Positions 1 to 5,805 of a stretch of 6,514 nt of DNA are shown here, one piece after another (position 1 is the stretch's first letter; each line of letters begins with the position of its first letter). The notes under the pieces are model-generated. The model did no database searches, had not been told where the DNA came from, and was given only the letters and a program-made list of their open reading frames with translations. The stretch is from GCA-020348445 sp965372465 (GTDB lineage Archaea; Thermoplasmatota; Thermoplasmata; GCA-020350865). The DNA is taken from contig CBDVCK010000224.1 in the NCBI GenBank assembly GCA_965372465.1, positions 1-6,514 on the forward strand, read 5' to 3'. The position numbers were made by a program, and so were the translations under genes.

Positions 1-97
1 TAAATTGAAAATATGTACAAAAAATGTGTATAGAATTTTTTGAAATATAGTTATTGATACAAAAGCCCAAATTTGACACGAACTGAAATTTATAGAA

Positions 98-108
98 ATA
101 TTTAAATA
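98..108 (+). promoter_or_regulatory. Archaeal TATA box for the secreted-protein gene
   Basis: An AT-rich element reading ATATTTAAATA is preceded by the purine-rich stretch TAGAA, which could serve as a BRE. Archaeal transcription usually starts about 25 bases downstream of the TATA centre. That places the start near base 130 and gives a leader of about 55 nt before the ATG at 185. The predicted start falls within the first of two operator-like dyads, so the promoter looks repressible. Bases 1-97 are AT-rich and hold no gene I can recognise. Confidence 0.6.
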
Positions 109-117
109 GCGAATAAT

Positions 118-134
118 ACATAGTGATACTATGT
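118..134. promoter_or_regulatory. Operator-like dyad 1 (ACATAGT-GAT-ACTATGT)
   Basis: This is a perfect 7+7 bp inverted repeat with a 3-bp spacer. Its core, ATAGT-GAT-ACTAT, has the same geometry as a second dyad centred exactly 34 bp downstream. It lies 10 bp past the TATA box and spans the predicted transcription start, where an archaeal repressor would block RNA polymerase recruitment. The regulator is unknown. The PadR protein encoded at 1856-2212 is a candidate by proximity only, since the arms are inverted relative to the classical ATGT-N8-ACAT PadR site. Confidence 0.55.
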
Positions 135-153
135 GCATAGCACGGTAAGGCTG

Positions 154-166
154 ATAGCCGCGCTAT
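154..166. promoter_or_regulatory. Operator-like dyad 2 (ATAGC-CGC-GCTAT)
   Basis: This is a perfect 5+5 bp inverted repeat with a 3-bp spacer, matching dyad 1 in arm sequence (ATAG/CTAT) and spacing. Its centre (base 160) is 34 bp from that of dyad 1 (base 126). A CATAG half-site at 136-140 sits midway, so CATAG, CATAG and GATAG recur every 17 bp at 119, 136 and 153. It ends 7 bp before the Shine-Dalgarno region, so it could act on DNA or as part of an RNA hairpin in the leader. Confidence 0.45.
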
Positions 167-172
167 GTAACA

Positions 173-180
173 GGCGGTGA
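173..180 (+). promoter_or_regulatory. Ribosome binding site of the secreted-protein gene
   Basis: The sequence GGCGGTGA matches the archaeal anti-Shine-Dalgarno complement (GGAGGTGA) with one mismatch and ends 4 nt before the ATG at 185. It supports that start. It sits just after the leader hairpin formed by 136-167, so its exposure could depend on how the leader folds. Confidence 0.65.
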
Positions 181-184
181 AAAC

Positions 185-1789
185 ATGAAAAACGGTCAAA
201 GAAGAAATGTCTGGATGTCTGTGATGCTGTGTTTGCTCATGGTATTAGGCGGCTTCAGTATCATAGGCAATGTGAGTGGAGAAGGAGATGAATTGGATAT
301 AGATGATTATCTTTTTTTAGAGACAGGGACAAGGGAAAAACCTGACGATGATAACTGGGATCAAGGTGACTTCGTAGCAATAAACATGACAAAGAATGGA
401 GCTCTGTCATGGTTCGGTGTTGTCTATGGAACAGAGGAGAATCCCAATAGTATCATGATAATGTGTGTCTATATCAGGTTTTTAGGAGCAGCCGAGGTCT
501 ATGAATCCAATGGCGAATTTATAGGAAGATACCCAATACCTATTGCAACCATCTTCGGTCAGAAACTCCATGTCCTCTTTGAGTACAAGGATGATGGCCG
601 CTTTACAACCCCCTTACCAGGAGTATATGAAGAGAACGAAGAATATGCAGGTAATGGAGTGTTTGACTTCAAACAAAGGGATGAGGACCCTGGTCTATGG
701 GCGATTTCCGACCAGCACGAGAGTGTTGTAAAAGCAATAAACCTAACAAGAGAATGGACGCGATCCCAGGTTGTAGAAACAAGCGACCCGGAGGACCCCA
801 CAACAAAATCGTGGGATTTCTCATTAAGTGCCGAGAACATCGATTACGGCATTCAAAATGAAAAGGGTGAAATGATACTGACGGACCCTGATAACTCGCT
901 TGAAAAGCTGGAGTTCACATTTCATATATCTGCCAATGTAAGTGATATTGATATAACGGGTGTACCTTGGTATAAGGTTACAGTGGATTCCGGGAACCAC
1001 AAGAGTATCGTCGAAACCGAGTTTTCACATGAAAAGGACTACGTCGGCACCTCTGTTATGACCGATTTCAAGTTCGATCATCTGATCGAGGGCTGGGACT
1101 TTTCGGATGGCGATGGAATTGTTCTCATAAATCATGGTTTCTTTGCCAACCTCATACCCGAAAAAGTAGAGGAATGGCTGGGTGAGCAGTTCGTAGATAA
1201 TATCAAAGGAAGCGGGAAGGCCGAATTCGATGCATTGGATCCCACACAAGAGGATGCCGAGATGGCTGTTGTTAGCGACGGTACCCAGAATGAGGATGAA
1301 GACGGTGATGGAATAGTTGACCCCAAAATTGTGACAAAGGATAGAATCAACTTCAAGGACAACTGGCAGAACATAGGCGAGCTCACTTGGGTTTCAGATG
1401 CCCAAGTTGACGGTGAGGATGCCCAGGTCAAATACCAGGTCCATGGCGGCCAACCATTTGGGGAAGAGGATAAGGATGGAAATCAAATCACAGGTTTCAT
1501 TATCCAGGGCGCCTACATCTATCCTGCAGGAAGCAATATCTACCACGACCCCTCGCTTGTTGCAGTAGCCCTGCTCTTCAACGTAGTGGACTGGGCCATC
1601 AATCTACTGCCTGCTCGGATTGTGGGCGCACAATTCCTCATTGCTCTTTTGGCAGTGGTCATCCTAACGGTACTTACGGTGGTCAAACGGCGAAGGGTAA
1701 GAGGGAAAAGTCAAATACAATCGCCACCTGGGGAGGGTCCACATAACATGATACCACCCCAACCCCCAATGCTCCCGCCGGGCTCCTAG
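185..1789 (+). CDS. Secreted, C-terminally membrane-anchored protein of unknown function (534 aa)
   Basis: I do not recognise a family. The N-terminus is a typical signal peptide: a basic start (KNGQRRN), a hydrophobic core at residues 10-27, and a likely cleavage zone around 30-33. Residues 34-455 form an acidic, Asp/Glu/Asn-rich ectodomain with several N-glycosylation sequons (NMT 67, NLT 186, NVS 251). Residues 371-379, DEDGDGIVD, resemble a Ca2+-binding DxDGDGxxD loop as in EF-hand or thrombospondin type 3 repeats. A moderately hydrophobic stretch at 457-475 precedes a transmembrane helix at about 479-500. KRRRVRGK then acts as a stop-transfer signal, followed by a short Pro-rich tail, probably cytoplasmic. 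So the bulk of the protein should face outside. The start is backed by a good ribosome binding site. Upstream are paired operator-like dyads, and the stop codon sits within a terminator hairpin, so the gene is probably a monocistronic, regulated unit. Confidence 0.8.
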   Translation: MKNGQRRNVWMSVMLCLLMVLGGFSIIGNVSGEGDELDIDDYLFLETGTREKPDDDNWDQGDFVAINMTKNGALSWFGVVYGTEENPNSIMIMCVYIRFLGAAEVYESNGEFIGRYPIPIATIFGQKLHVLFEYKDDGRFTTPLPGVYEENEEYAGNGVFDFKQRDEDPGLWAISDQHESVVKAINLTREWTRSQVVETSDPEDPTTKSWDFSLSAENIDYGIQNEKGEMILTDPDNSLEKLEFTFHISANVSDIDITGVPWYKVTVDSGNHKSIVETEFSHEKDYVGTSVMTDFKFDHLIEGWDFSDGDGIVLINHGFFANLIPEKVEEWLGEQFVDNIKGSGKAEFDALDPTQEDAEMAVVSDGTQNEDEDGDGIVDPKIVTKDRINFKDNWQNIGELTWVSDAQVDGEDAQVKYQVHGGQPFGEEDKDGNQITGFIIQGAYIYPAGSNIYHDPSLVAVALLFNVVDWAINLLPARIVGAQFLIALLAVVILTVLTVVKRRRVRGKSQIQSPPGEGPHNMIPPQPPMLPPGS

Positions 1790-1819
1790 GAGCCCAACTC
1801 TTTTTCTTTATTTTTTTTT
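1780..1819 (+). terminator. Palindrome plus poly-T terminator enclosing the stop codon
   Basis: Bases 1780-1795 form a perfect 16-bp palindrome, GGGCTCCTAGGAGCCC. As RNA it can fold into a 6-bp GC-rich stem with a CTAG loop, and the TAG stop codon (1787-1789) lies in and beside that loop. It is followed by T-runs at 1799-1805 and 1808-1819. Archaeal RNA polymerase terminates on T-runs, so this should end the 534-residue protein's transcript and separate it from the PadR gene. Confidence 0.7.
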
Positions 1820-1855
1820 CAAACATAACCAAAAAATAGAGTGTAGGAGATATCA

Positions 1856-2212
1856 TTGGCCACAATGAGAACCATTGGTGAGGAATGGATTCGGGAGCTT
1901 AAGAAAGGCTCGATTCAATTATGCATACTTGCGGTGCTGGGTACTGGAAAGAAATACGGCTTCCAGATAATAAAGGAGCTTAGAGAAATTTCCAGGGGGT
2001 ACTACGATCTCAAGGAAGGAACCTTGTATCCCGCCCTTCACCGCCTCGAGAAGCGAGGGTACCTGAAAAGTGAATGGGTAACCCAAACAAGCGGTAATCC
2101 TAGAAAGTACTATGTTCTCACTGACCATGGCCAAAAAGCTTTAAAAGAGGTAAAGAAAGAATGGACGAAGATGGTTGAGAGCGTAAATAATATATTGGAG
2201 GCAGGAAAATGA
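1856..2212 (+). CDS. PadR-family winged-helix transcriptional regulator
   Basis: This 118-residue protein is a typical small PadR repressor, a dimeric DNA-binding protein that usually responds to small molecules or stress. The winged helix spans residues 16-93: LKKGSIQLCILAVLG is helix 1, KYGFQIIKEL is helix 2, and LKEGTLYPALHRLEKRGYL covers the recognition helix. The wing carries the family hallmark RKYYVLTDHG (83-92). A C-terminal helix (94-116) is the likely dimerisation element. The chosen start is TTG at 1856, because GGAG at 1846-1849 lies 6 nt upstream. An ATG at 1865 would remove three residues and has no ribosome binding site. The stop overlaps the ATG of the next gene by 4 nt (ATGA), so the two are translationally coupled. 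No convincing TATA box is visible between the upstream terminator and the start. The AT-rich run at 1831-1838 is a weak candidate. Confidence 0.92.
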   Translation: MATMRTIGEEWIRELKKGSIQLCILAVLGTGKKYGFQIIKELREISRGYYDLKEGTLYPALHRLEKRGYLKSEWVTQTSGNPRKYYVLTDHGQKALKEVKKEWTKMVESVNNILEAGK

Positions 2213-2883
2213 GCCGAGAGACAGAGAGATATTTATCAAAAGTCAAGCTGTGGATGTTCAGTATGCCCAGGAAAGCCAAAAAAGGAATTGTTGAAGAACT
2301 GCGCAGCCATATTGCAGAATCAGCTTTTGCAATGGGTGGTCCCGATATGGAAGGGGCTGTTGTGTCAGGCATGGAAACACCGAGAAAAACGGCCAAAATG
2401 TACAAACAAATATACGGCTACGGGATGCCCTTTAAGGTCATTTTCGTATTTTTCACCATCTTTCTTGCAATCTTCACTGTCCCCATCTGGGAGGTGGCGA
2501 ACCCGAATTTCTCGACAGTCTTCGTATATCTCATCTTGATTCTGTTTCTGTTCTTTGTTGGCTCAAGAGCCGGAAGGAGGATGGCACTTACAGTGGGGAT
2601 TTCAGCCTGCTTGACGCGTTTTATTATACTTGGATTGATCGTAGCCGCGGCAGGGGAGCACGCCATCATCCAGGGCGCAGGCTCCGCCTCCTATACATGG
2701 TCGACACTGCTTTTGATACCCATTGCCTACCTGCCTGCCAGGGTGATTGAGAAGTGGCAGGAGAAAGGATCTTTTAATCTACCGGAATCACCACCTTATG
2801 AAACCCGGAATTGCCCGAGATGCAATGCACTTATACCCGATTCTTCCAAGTTCTGCCCGGATTGTGGTGGAAGGGTTTGGTAG
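2209..2883 (+). CDS. HAAS-like / four-helix membrane protein with C-terminal zinc ribbon
   Basis: Residues 1-70 are a soluble, helical, charged segment (ERYLSKVKLWMFSMP, then IVEELRSHIAESA) that resembles the HAAS/DUF1700 domain. In many prokaryotes that domain is encoded directly after a PadR regulator. Four hydrophobic segments follow at about 76-94, 101-118, 126-148 and 162-179. Residues 202-219 are a zinc ribbon of the CPRC-x10-CPDC type (C202, C205, C216, C219), ending in GGRVW. The start overlaps the PadR stop by 4 nt and has GGAGG at 2197-2201 upstream. By analogy with PadR/HAAS pairs it may be a membrane partner or target of the PadR protein; the zinc ribbon could mediate a cytoplasmic contact. 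Its precise activity is unknown. The HAAS call rests on pattern and context, not on a search. Confidence 0.75.
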   Translation: MSRETERYLSKVKLWMFSMPRKAKKGIVEELRSHIAESAFAMGGPDMEGAVVSGMETPRKTAKMYKQIYGYGMPFKVIFVFFTIFLAIFTVPIWEVANPNFSTVFVYLILILFLFFVGSRAGRRMALTVGISACLTRFIILGLIVAAAGEHAIIQGAGSASYTWSTLLLIPIAYLPARVIEKWQEKGSFNLPESPPYETRNCPRCNALIPDSSKFCPDCGGRVW

Positions 2884-2890
2884 GAAGTAA

Positions 2891-3283
2891 TCAAAGGCGA
2901 CCTAACAGGTCCTTTACCTTTGCTTTGATCTTATCCCGGATTTCAAAATATGTCTCAATAGGTTGCCCAATGGGATCGTTGATTCCCCAATCCTCCACCT
3001 TTTCAGAAACCGAACCCACATCAGGGCATTCAACACCGCACCCCATCAGGATAACCTTGTCCGCCCATTCAAGGTGGGAATCAGAAAGTTTCTCTGGATA
3101 TTGGGATGATATGTCTATGCCTTCTTCTGCCATAACCGATGTCGCCTTTCCGGATACGGATAGGGCTGGTTTCGTTCCCGCACTTTTTACTTCTATGTCC
3201 TTTCCACCCAGACTTCTTGCAAAGCCTTCAGCCATCTGGCTTCTGCAGGAATTTCCAACACAAACGAAAATTATCTTCTTCAT
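2891..3283 (-). CDS. ArsC-like arsenate reductase / low-molecular-weight phosphatase-fold protein
   Basis: At 130 residues this matches the low-molecular-weight tyrosine phosphatase fold used by thioredoxin-coupled arsenate reductases. The P-loop CVGNSCRS (C8 to S15) gives the CX5R anion-binding site, with C8 as the expected nucleophile. Residues C82 and C86 in MGCGVECPDV sit where ArsC enzymes keep the redox cysteine pair that resolves the Cys-arsenate intermediate. DWGINDPIGQ (98-107) supplies the Asp of the general-acid DP motif (D103). Reduction of arsenate to arsenite is therefore the likely reaction. A plain protein tyrosine phosphatase is less likely, since these would not need C82/C86. 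No arsenite efflux pump or ArsR is in the window. The run GGGGGAT upstream of the ATG is the ribosome binding site. The gene is the last of a minus-strand cluster, 25 nt after the MgtC-like gene. Confidence 0.85.
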   Translation of the reverse strand: MKKIIFVCVGNSCRSQMAEGFARSLGGKDIEVKSAGTKPALSVSGKATSVMAEEGIDISSQYPEKLSDSHLEWADKVILMGCGVECPDVGSVSEKVEDWGINDPIGQPIETYFEIRDKIKAKVKDLLGRL

Positions 3284-3308
3284 TAATCCCCCTTCGGTAA
3301 ATTAAAGC

Positions 3309-3992
3309 TCAATAGGAATACTTGGGATTCTCCATTTTTGCCTCCGTGACCTCTGGCAATTCAAGCAATCTGGGAATCAACCTGAATAATTCTGTTTGCC
3401 TTCCGTGGGCAAAGAACCTTATAATGTACGAATTATCTTCCTTGGTAACTTGGAACCTGAAGTAATTGATTGACAGTTTCTTTAAAACATATGTGGTTCT
3501 TAATATTGCGGACTGGGTGGGTTTTGTGGTCAGGACATATCCCATATCAGTTACTCCGATTAACGAGATCGCCTCCTCTGCTTTGGGTAAAATAAGTAGG
3601 ATGAACAGAACCAATAAAGAGATGGTGAGTGAAAATGTGAACTGCTCCAATCCTGCCATCATTCCCACTCCTGCAACAACCCATATGGTGGCTGCAGAGG
3701 TCAATCCCCTTACCGAACCTTTGGACCGGATGATTGTACCCGCCCCTAAAAAGCCAATACCAGTGATGATAGGACCGATTATGCGTCCTGCCTCTTCATT
3801 GTACAATTCGCTAGCTCGAAGCCCGAAAATAACGAACAAACAGGAACCTGTTGAGACGAGTATGTTGGTCCTCAACCCTGCTGGTTTGTCCTTAAGTTCC
3901 CTTTCAAAACCTATGATACCCCCGCATAACATGGCAATGAATATCTTGAAGATATCAAGAAGGAGTGCTTCGTCAATTCCCGTTTCGTTCAT
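3309..3992 (-). CDS. MgtC/SapB-family membrane protein
   Basis: This 227-residue protein has the MgtC N-terminal membrane domain followed by a soluble C-terminal domain. Family motifs are clear: GGIIGFERELKDKPAGLRT (24-42), TGIGFLGAGTIIRSKG (77-92) and GLTSAATIW (96-104). Hydrophobic segments lie at about 11-28, 44-58, 72-88, 99-114 and 118-136. Residues 150-225 look like the ACT-like domain of longer MgtC proteins. In bacteria MgtC is tied to survival at low Mg2+ and to control of the F-type ATP synthase. The archaeal role is not established, so transport should not be assumed. The ATG at 3992 is the only usable start, because an in-frame stop lies eight codons upstream with no start codon between. 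A Shine-Dalgarno site is poor (CGAAGA), and a TATA-like element lies about 26 nt upstream, which suggests leaderless translation. Confidence 0.9.
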   Translation of the reverse strand: MNETGIDEALLLDIFKIFIAMLCGGIIGFERELKDKPAGLRTNILVSTGSCLFVIFGLRASELYNEEAGRIIGPIITGIGFLGAGTIIRSKGSVRGLTSAATIWVVAGVGMMAGLEQFTFSLTISLLVLFILLILPKAEEAISLIGVTDMGYVLTTKPTQSAILRTTYVLKKLSINYFRFQVTKEDNSYIIRFFAHGRQTELFRLIPRLLELPEVTEAKMENPKYSY

Positions 3993-4014
3993 TCTTCGAA
4001 AGATACTCGTTTTC

Positions 4015-4023
4015 GTTAATATC
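4015..4023 (-). promoter_or_regulatory. Possible TATA box for a leaderless MgtC-like transcript
   Basis: On the minus strand the element reads GATATTAAC, preceded by AAAAAG, which could be a BRE. Its centre lies about 26 nt upstream of the ATG at 3992. That is the spacing at which an archaeal TATA box would start transcription at the first base of the ATG. The gene lacks a good Shine-Dalgarno site, which agrees. It sits in the 60-nt gap after the HD gene, so the MgtC and ArsC genes could be expressed apart from aTrm56. Confidence 0.35.
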
Positions 4024-4052
4024 CTTTTTGGTCTTGCTTCCAGTGGAAAGAA

Positions 4053-4577
4053 TCAGATTCGGTCCAGGTCTGTTACGCATATTTCGCTTAGTTCCTTGTG
4101 CAATGCGAAAATTTTCCGGGCCGCTTCCTTGTGTCCCAACCTCTCAAATCTCTGGACAACAATTGCTATTGGTTTTTTATCGTTTTCCTCGATGAGGTTA
4201 TCGGAATGAGCCACGATCTTTTCCTCCAGGGTTGTGGGTATATAGTCCTTCTCAGGAAGTCCCAATTTGAGGGCCTCCTCCTTGGATATACCGGCCCCTA
4301 TATGCCTCTCGATAATAAGGGCAACGGTTTCTGGCAATCCCAGTTCCCGTACCATCCTGGCACCTTCCACTGCATGTCCTATCCCATGGGTTTTTACCCG
4401 GCCTATGTCATGAAGAATCGCGCTGCAGCATACCAGGCCCAAATCAGCATTCGCAAGCTTTGCGATTTTCATTGCCAGAGGCTCAACTGCCAGGCAATGC
4501 GCAATCACATTATCATGGCACCCCGACTTTCTCAGCATATCAATTGCTTCCTTTCTTGTGGGCAGAACGTTACTCAT
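4053..4577 (-). CDS. HD-domain putative metal-dependent phosphohydrolase (TIGR00295-like archaeal family)
   Basis: The protein is 174 residues from the chosen start. It has the HD-superfamily metal-binding pattern: His in VIAHCLAV (residue 27), the HD doublet in AILHDIGR (56-57), further histidines in THGIGHA (64, 68) and ERHIGAG (92), and a closing Asp in AHSDN (126). HD proteins usually hydrolyse phosphate esters such as nucleotides or cyclic nucleotides; the substrate here is unknown. The opening LPTRKEAIDMLRKSGC and overall length fit the archaeal family. I prefer the ATG at 4577 (MSNVLPTRKEA), which overlaps the aTrm56 stop by 8 nt. The in-frame ATG at 4601 would add eight residues and has no ribosome binding site. 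The overlap points to co-transcription with the tRNA methyltransferase, so a role linked to tRNA or nucleotide metabolism is plausible but unproven. Confidence 0.85.
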   Translation of the reverse strand: MSNVLPTRKEAIDMLRKSGCHDNVIAHCLAVEPLAMKIAKLANADLGLVCCSAILHDIGRVKTHGIGHAVEGARMVRELGLPETVALIIERHIGAGISKEEALKLGLPEKDYIPTTLEEKIVAHSDNLIEENDKKPIAIVVQRFERLGHKEAARKIFALHKELSEICVTDLDRI

Positions 4578-5082
4578 CAACTTCCACAACCTTTTTACCA
4601 TTTTTACAGGGTAATATCTTCACCTTGCCACTAAAGTCCTTTCTCAATCCTTCCCCATTAAGGTACCTGTCCAAAAAAATAGCCAGTGCGGCAACTTCCG
4701 AATGAGGCTGATTGCCTACCGCGCAATTGAAATCCGCTGCCTTGAAAACCTCCCCAGGCACCTTTTCCGCACCCACAATGAGCAGCAGGTCCTGGTTTTT
4801 CGAAATTTTTGGTATTATATCATCTATATGTTCCCCGTACATGGTAAGATGGATTTTTACCCCTTCCCAATTTTTTAGGGTCCTTCTCCACGAAATCCCG
4901 CTCTTGACCCTGAAATCTCCGCCGAATCTGGAATTTACATCCAGTATTGTCTCTTCAATACCCTTGTCCTTTTCCGCAATCAAAATCTCCTGGCAGCCGA
5001 AGGCTCTGGCCACAAGCCCGCAATGGGTTGTAACCCTCTTATCACGATCTTTTCTATGACCCAACCGCAGTACAGTAATCAT
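4570..5082 (-). CDS. tRNA (cytidine(56)-2'-O)-methyltransferase, aTrm56
   Basis: This SPOUT-fold enzyme uses S-adenosylmethionine to 2'-O-methylate C56 in the T-loop of tRNA, a modification of archaeal tRNA. At 170 residues it is close to full family length. The signature N-terminus is present (LRLGHRKDRDKRVTTHCGL, 5-23, then ARAFG). So are the knotted C-terminal cofactor-binding motifs: LLLIVGAEKVPGEVF (99-113) and AVGNQPHSEVAALAIFLDR (121-139), with the conserved GNQPHSEVAA. The start at 5082 has GTGAT 4 nt upstream, matching the 16S 3' end. It is the first gene of the minus-strand cluster and overlaps the HD gene. The family is a strong archaeal marker. The tRNA-Phe gene in this window carries the target C56 (base 6345). 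Confidence 0.95.
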   Translation of the reverse strand: MITVLRLGHRKDRDKRVTTHCGLVARAFGCQEILIAEKDKGIEETILDVNSRFGGDFRVKSGISWRRTLKNWEGVKIHLTMYGEHIDDIIPKISKNQDLLLIVGAEKVPGEVFKAADFNCAVGNQPHSEVAALAIFLDRYLNGEGLRKDFSGKVKILPCKNGKKVVEVDE

Positions 5083-5190
5083 TTTATCACTTTGCGTCCT
5101 CGAAAACAGGATAGACCGATTTAACCTTTATGCGCAGAAAGATTCATTTGGCCTGCGGGATATCCATCTTCCCTAATTTGGAGAAAACCC
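5083..5190. promoter_or_regulatory. Divergent promoter region between aTrm56 and the DUF3786 gene
   Basis: This 108-bp region must drive both flanking genes. For aTrm56, a minus-strand element GGTTAAATC at about 5117-5125 lies some 39 nt before the ATG, giving a leader of about 10-15 nt that holds GTGAT. For the plus strand, CCTTTATGC at about 5125-5133 is the best TATA candidate and would give a leader of roughly 35 nt. The two elements abut, so the promoters may interfere. Both matches are modest. GGAG at 5180-5183 is the DUF3786 ribosome binding site, 7 nt before its ATG. Confidence 0.4.
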
Positions 5191-5805
5191 ATGAAAGCCA
5201 AAGAAAAACCGGAAACCTATGAAGCCGCCCTTTCCAAGGCCTGGGGGGAGTTATTAGCCTGTAATCCAATGGATTCGGCCAAAAGAAGCAAAGCATCGTA
5301 TGACCCAATTGAGGATGAATTTACCCTCACTTTCTTGGGGGATATGTTTCGTATTAAAAGGAATGATAGAAAGGTAATTGGCCATGATAACGAGGAAACC
5401 TTCCCGTTCATGGCAATCTTGCTCCTGCATTACCTGGCATATGCAAAGGAAATAGAACTAGTAGGCAAGCTGATTTCCTTTCGCGAGCTTGTGGGAGGAG
5501 ATGTGTATTACAGTGCGTTTTGCCGCCGTGCGATAGATCCTATAACTGACACCTTCGGTTCCGATTTGGAGGGCTTAAGGACAGCAGGAAAGGCTCTAGG
5601 AGCAGGCGAAGTGGAGTTCGGTGATATATCCCTCAAAATTGATGTTCTTCCCAAGATACCTATAACAATCATATTATGGCTGGGCGATGAGGAGGTTTCT
5701 GCCTCCTCGAACATGCTTTTCGATGCCTCCATAAAAGAGCATCTGCCCACAGAGGATGTGGCTGTACTAGGGGGTTTTGTAGCCTCCAGGCTCAAAAAAG
5801 CTTAA
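5191..5805 (+). CDS. DUF3786-domain protein
   Basis: The 204-residue soluble protein fits the DUF3786 family over nearly its whole length. Landmarks are FLGDMFRI (48-55), LLLHYL (77-82), SFRELVGGDVYY (96-107), a DPITDTFG segment (116-123), LPKIPITIILWLGDEE (153-168) and LFDASIKEHLPTEDV (176-190). The function is unknown. The family occurs in anaerobic bacteria and archaea, in some proteins together with an iron-sulfur cluster domain. No such cluster is visible here: the only cysteines are C24 and C111. There is no signal peptide or membrane helix, so it is cytoplasmic. It is the sole plus-strand gene of its transcription unit, divergent from aTrm56 and convergent with the coiled-coil gene. 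Confidence 0.85.
   Translation: MKAKEKPETYEAALSKAWGELLACNPMDSAKRSKASYDPIEDEFTLTFLGDMFRIKRNDRKVIGHDNEETFPFMAILLLHYLAYAKEIELVGKLISFRELVGGDVYYSAFCRRAIDPITDTFGSDLEGLRTAGKALGAGEVEFGDISLKIDVLPKIPITIILWLGDEEVSASSNMLFDASIKEHLPTEDVAVLGGFVASRLKKA

Noticed and set aside
1..97. Possible coding or RNA gene at the left edge
   Set aside because: The stretch is AT-rich with frequent stops, no ribosome binding site and no stable fold, so I treat it as upstream intergenic sequence.
2811..3305. Plus-strand open frame (164 codons) across the end of the zinc-ribbon gene and the ArsC-like gene
   Set aside because: It overlaps two well-supported genes, in another frame of one and antisense to the other, and shows no family features.
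3466..4209. Long plus-strand open frame (247 codons) opposite the MgtC-like gene
   Set aside because: It is antisense to a gene with unmistakable MgtC motifs, resembles no family, and has no ribosome binding site. The frame is a by-product of codon use on the other strand.
4578..4601. Upstream ATG at 4601 as start of the HD protein
   Set aside because: It adds MVKRLWKL, has no ribosome binding site and lengthens the overlap with aTrm56. The ATG at 4577 fits the family N-terminus better.
4098..4634. Plus-strand open frame (178 codons) opposite the HD gene
   Set aside because: The minus strand encodes a full HD-domain protein here. The plus-strand translation is rich in Cys, His and Phe and has no recognisable domain.
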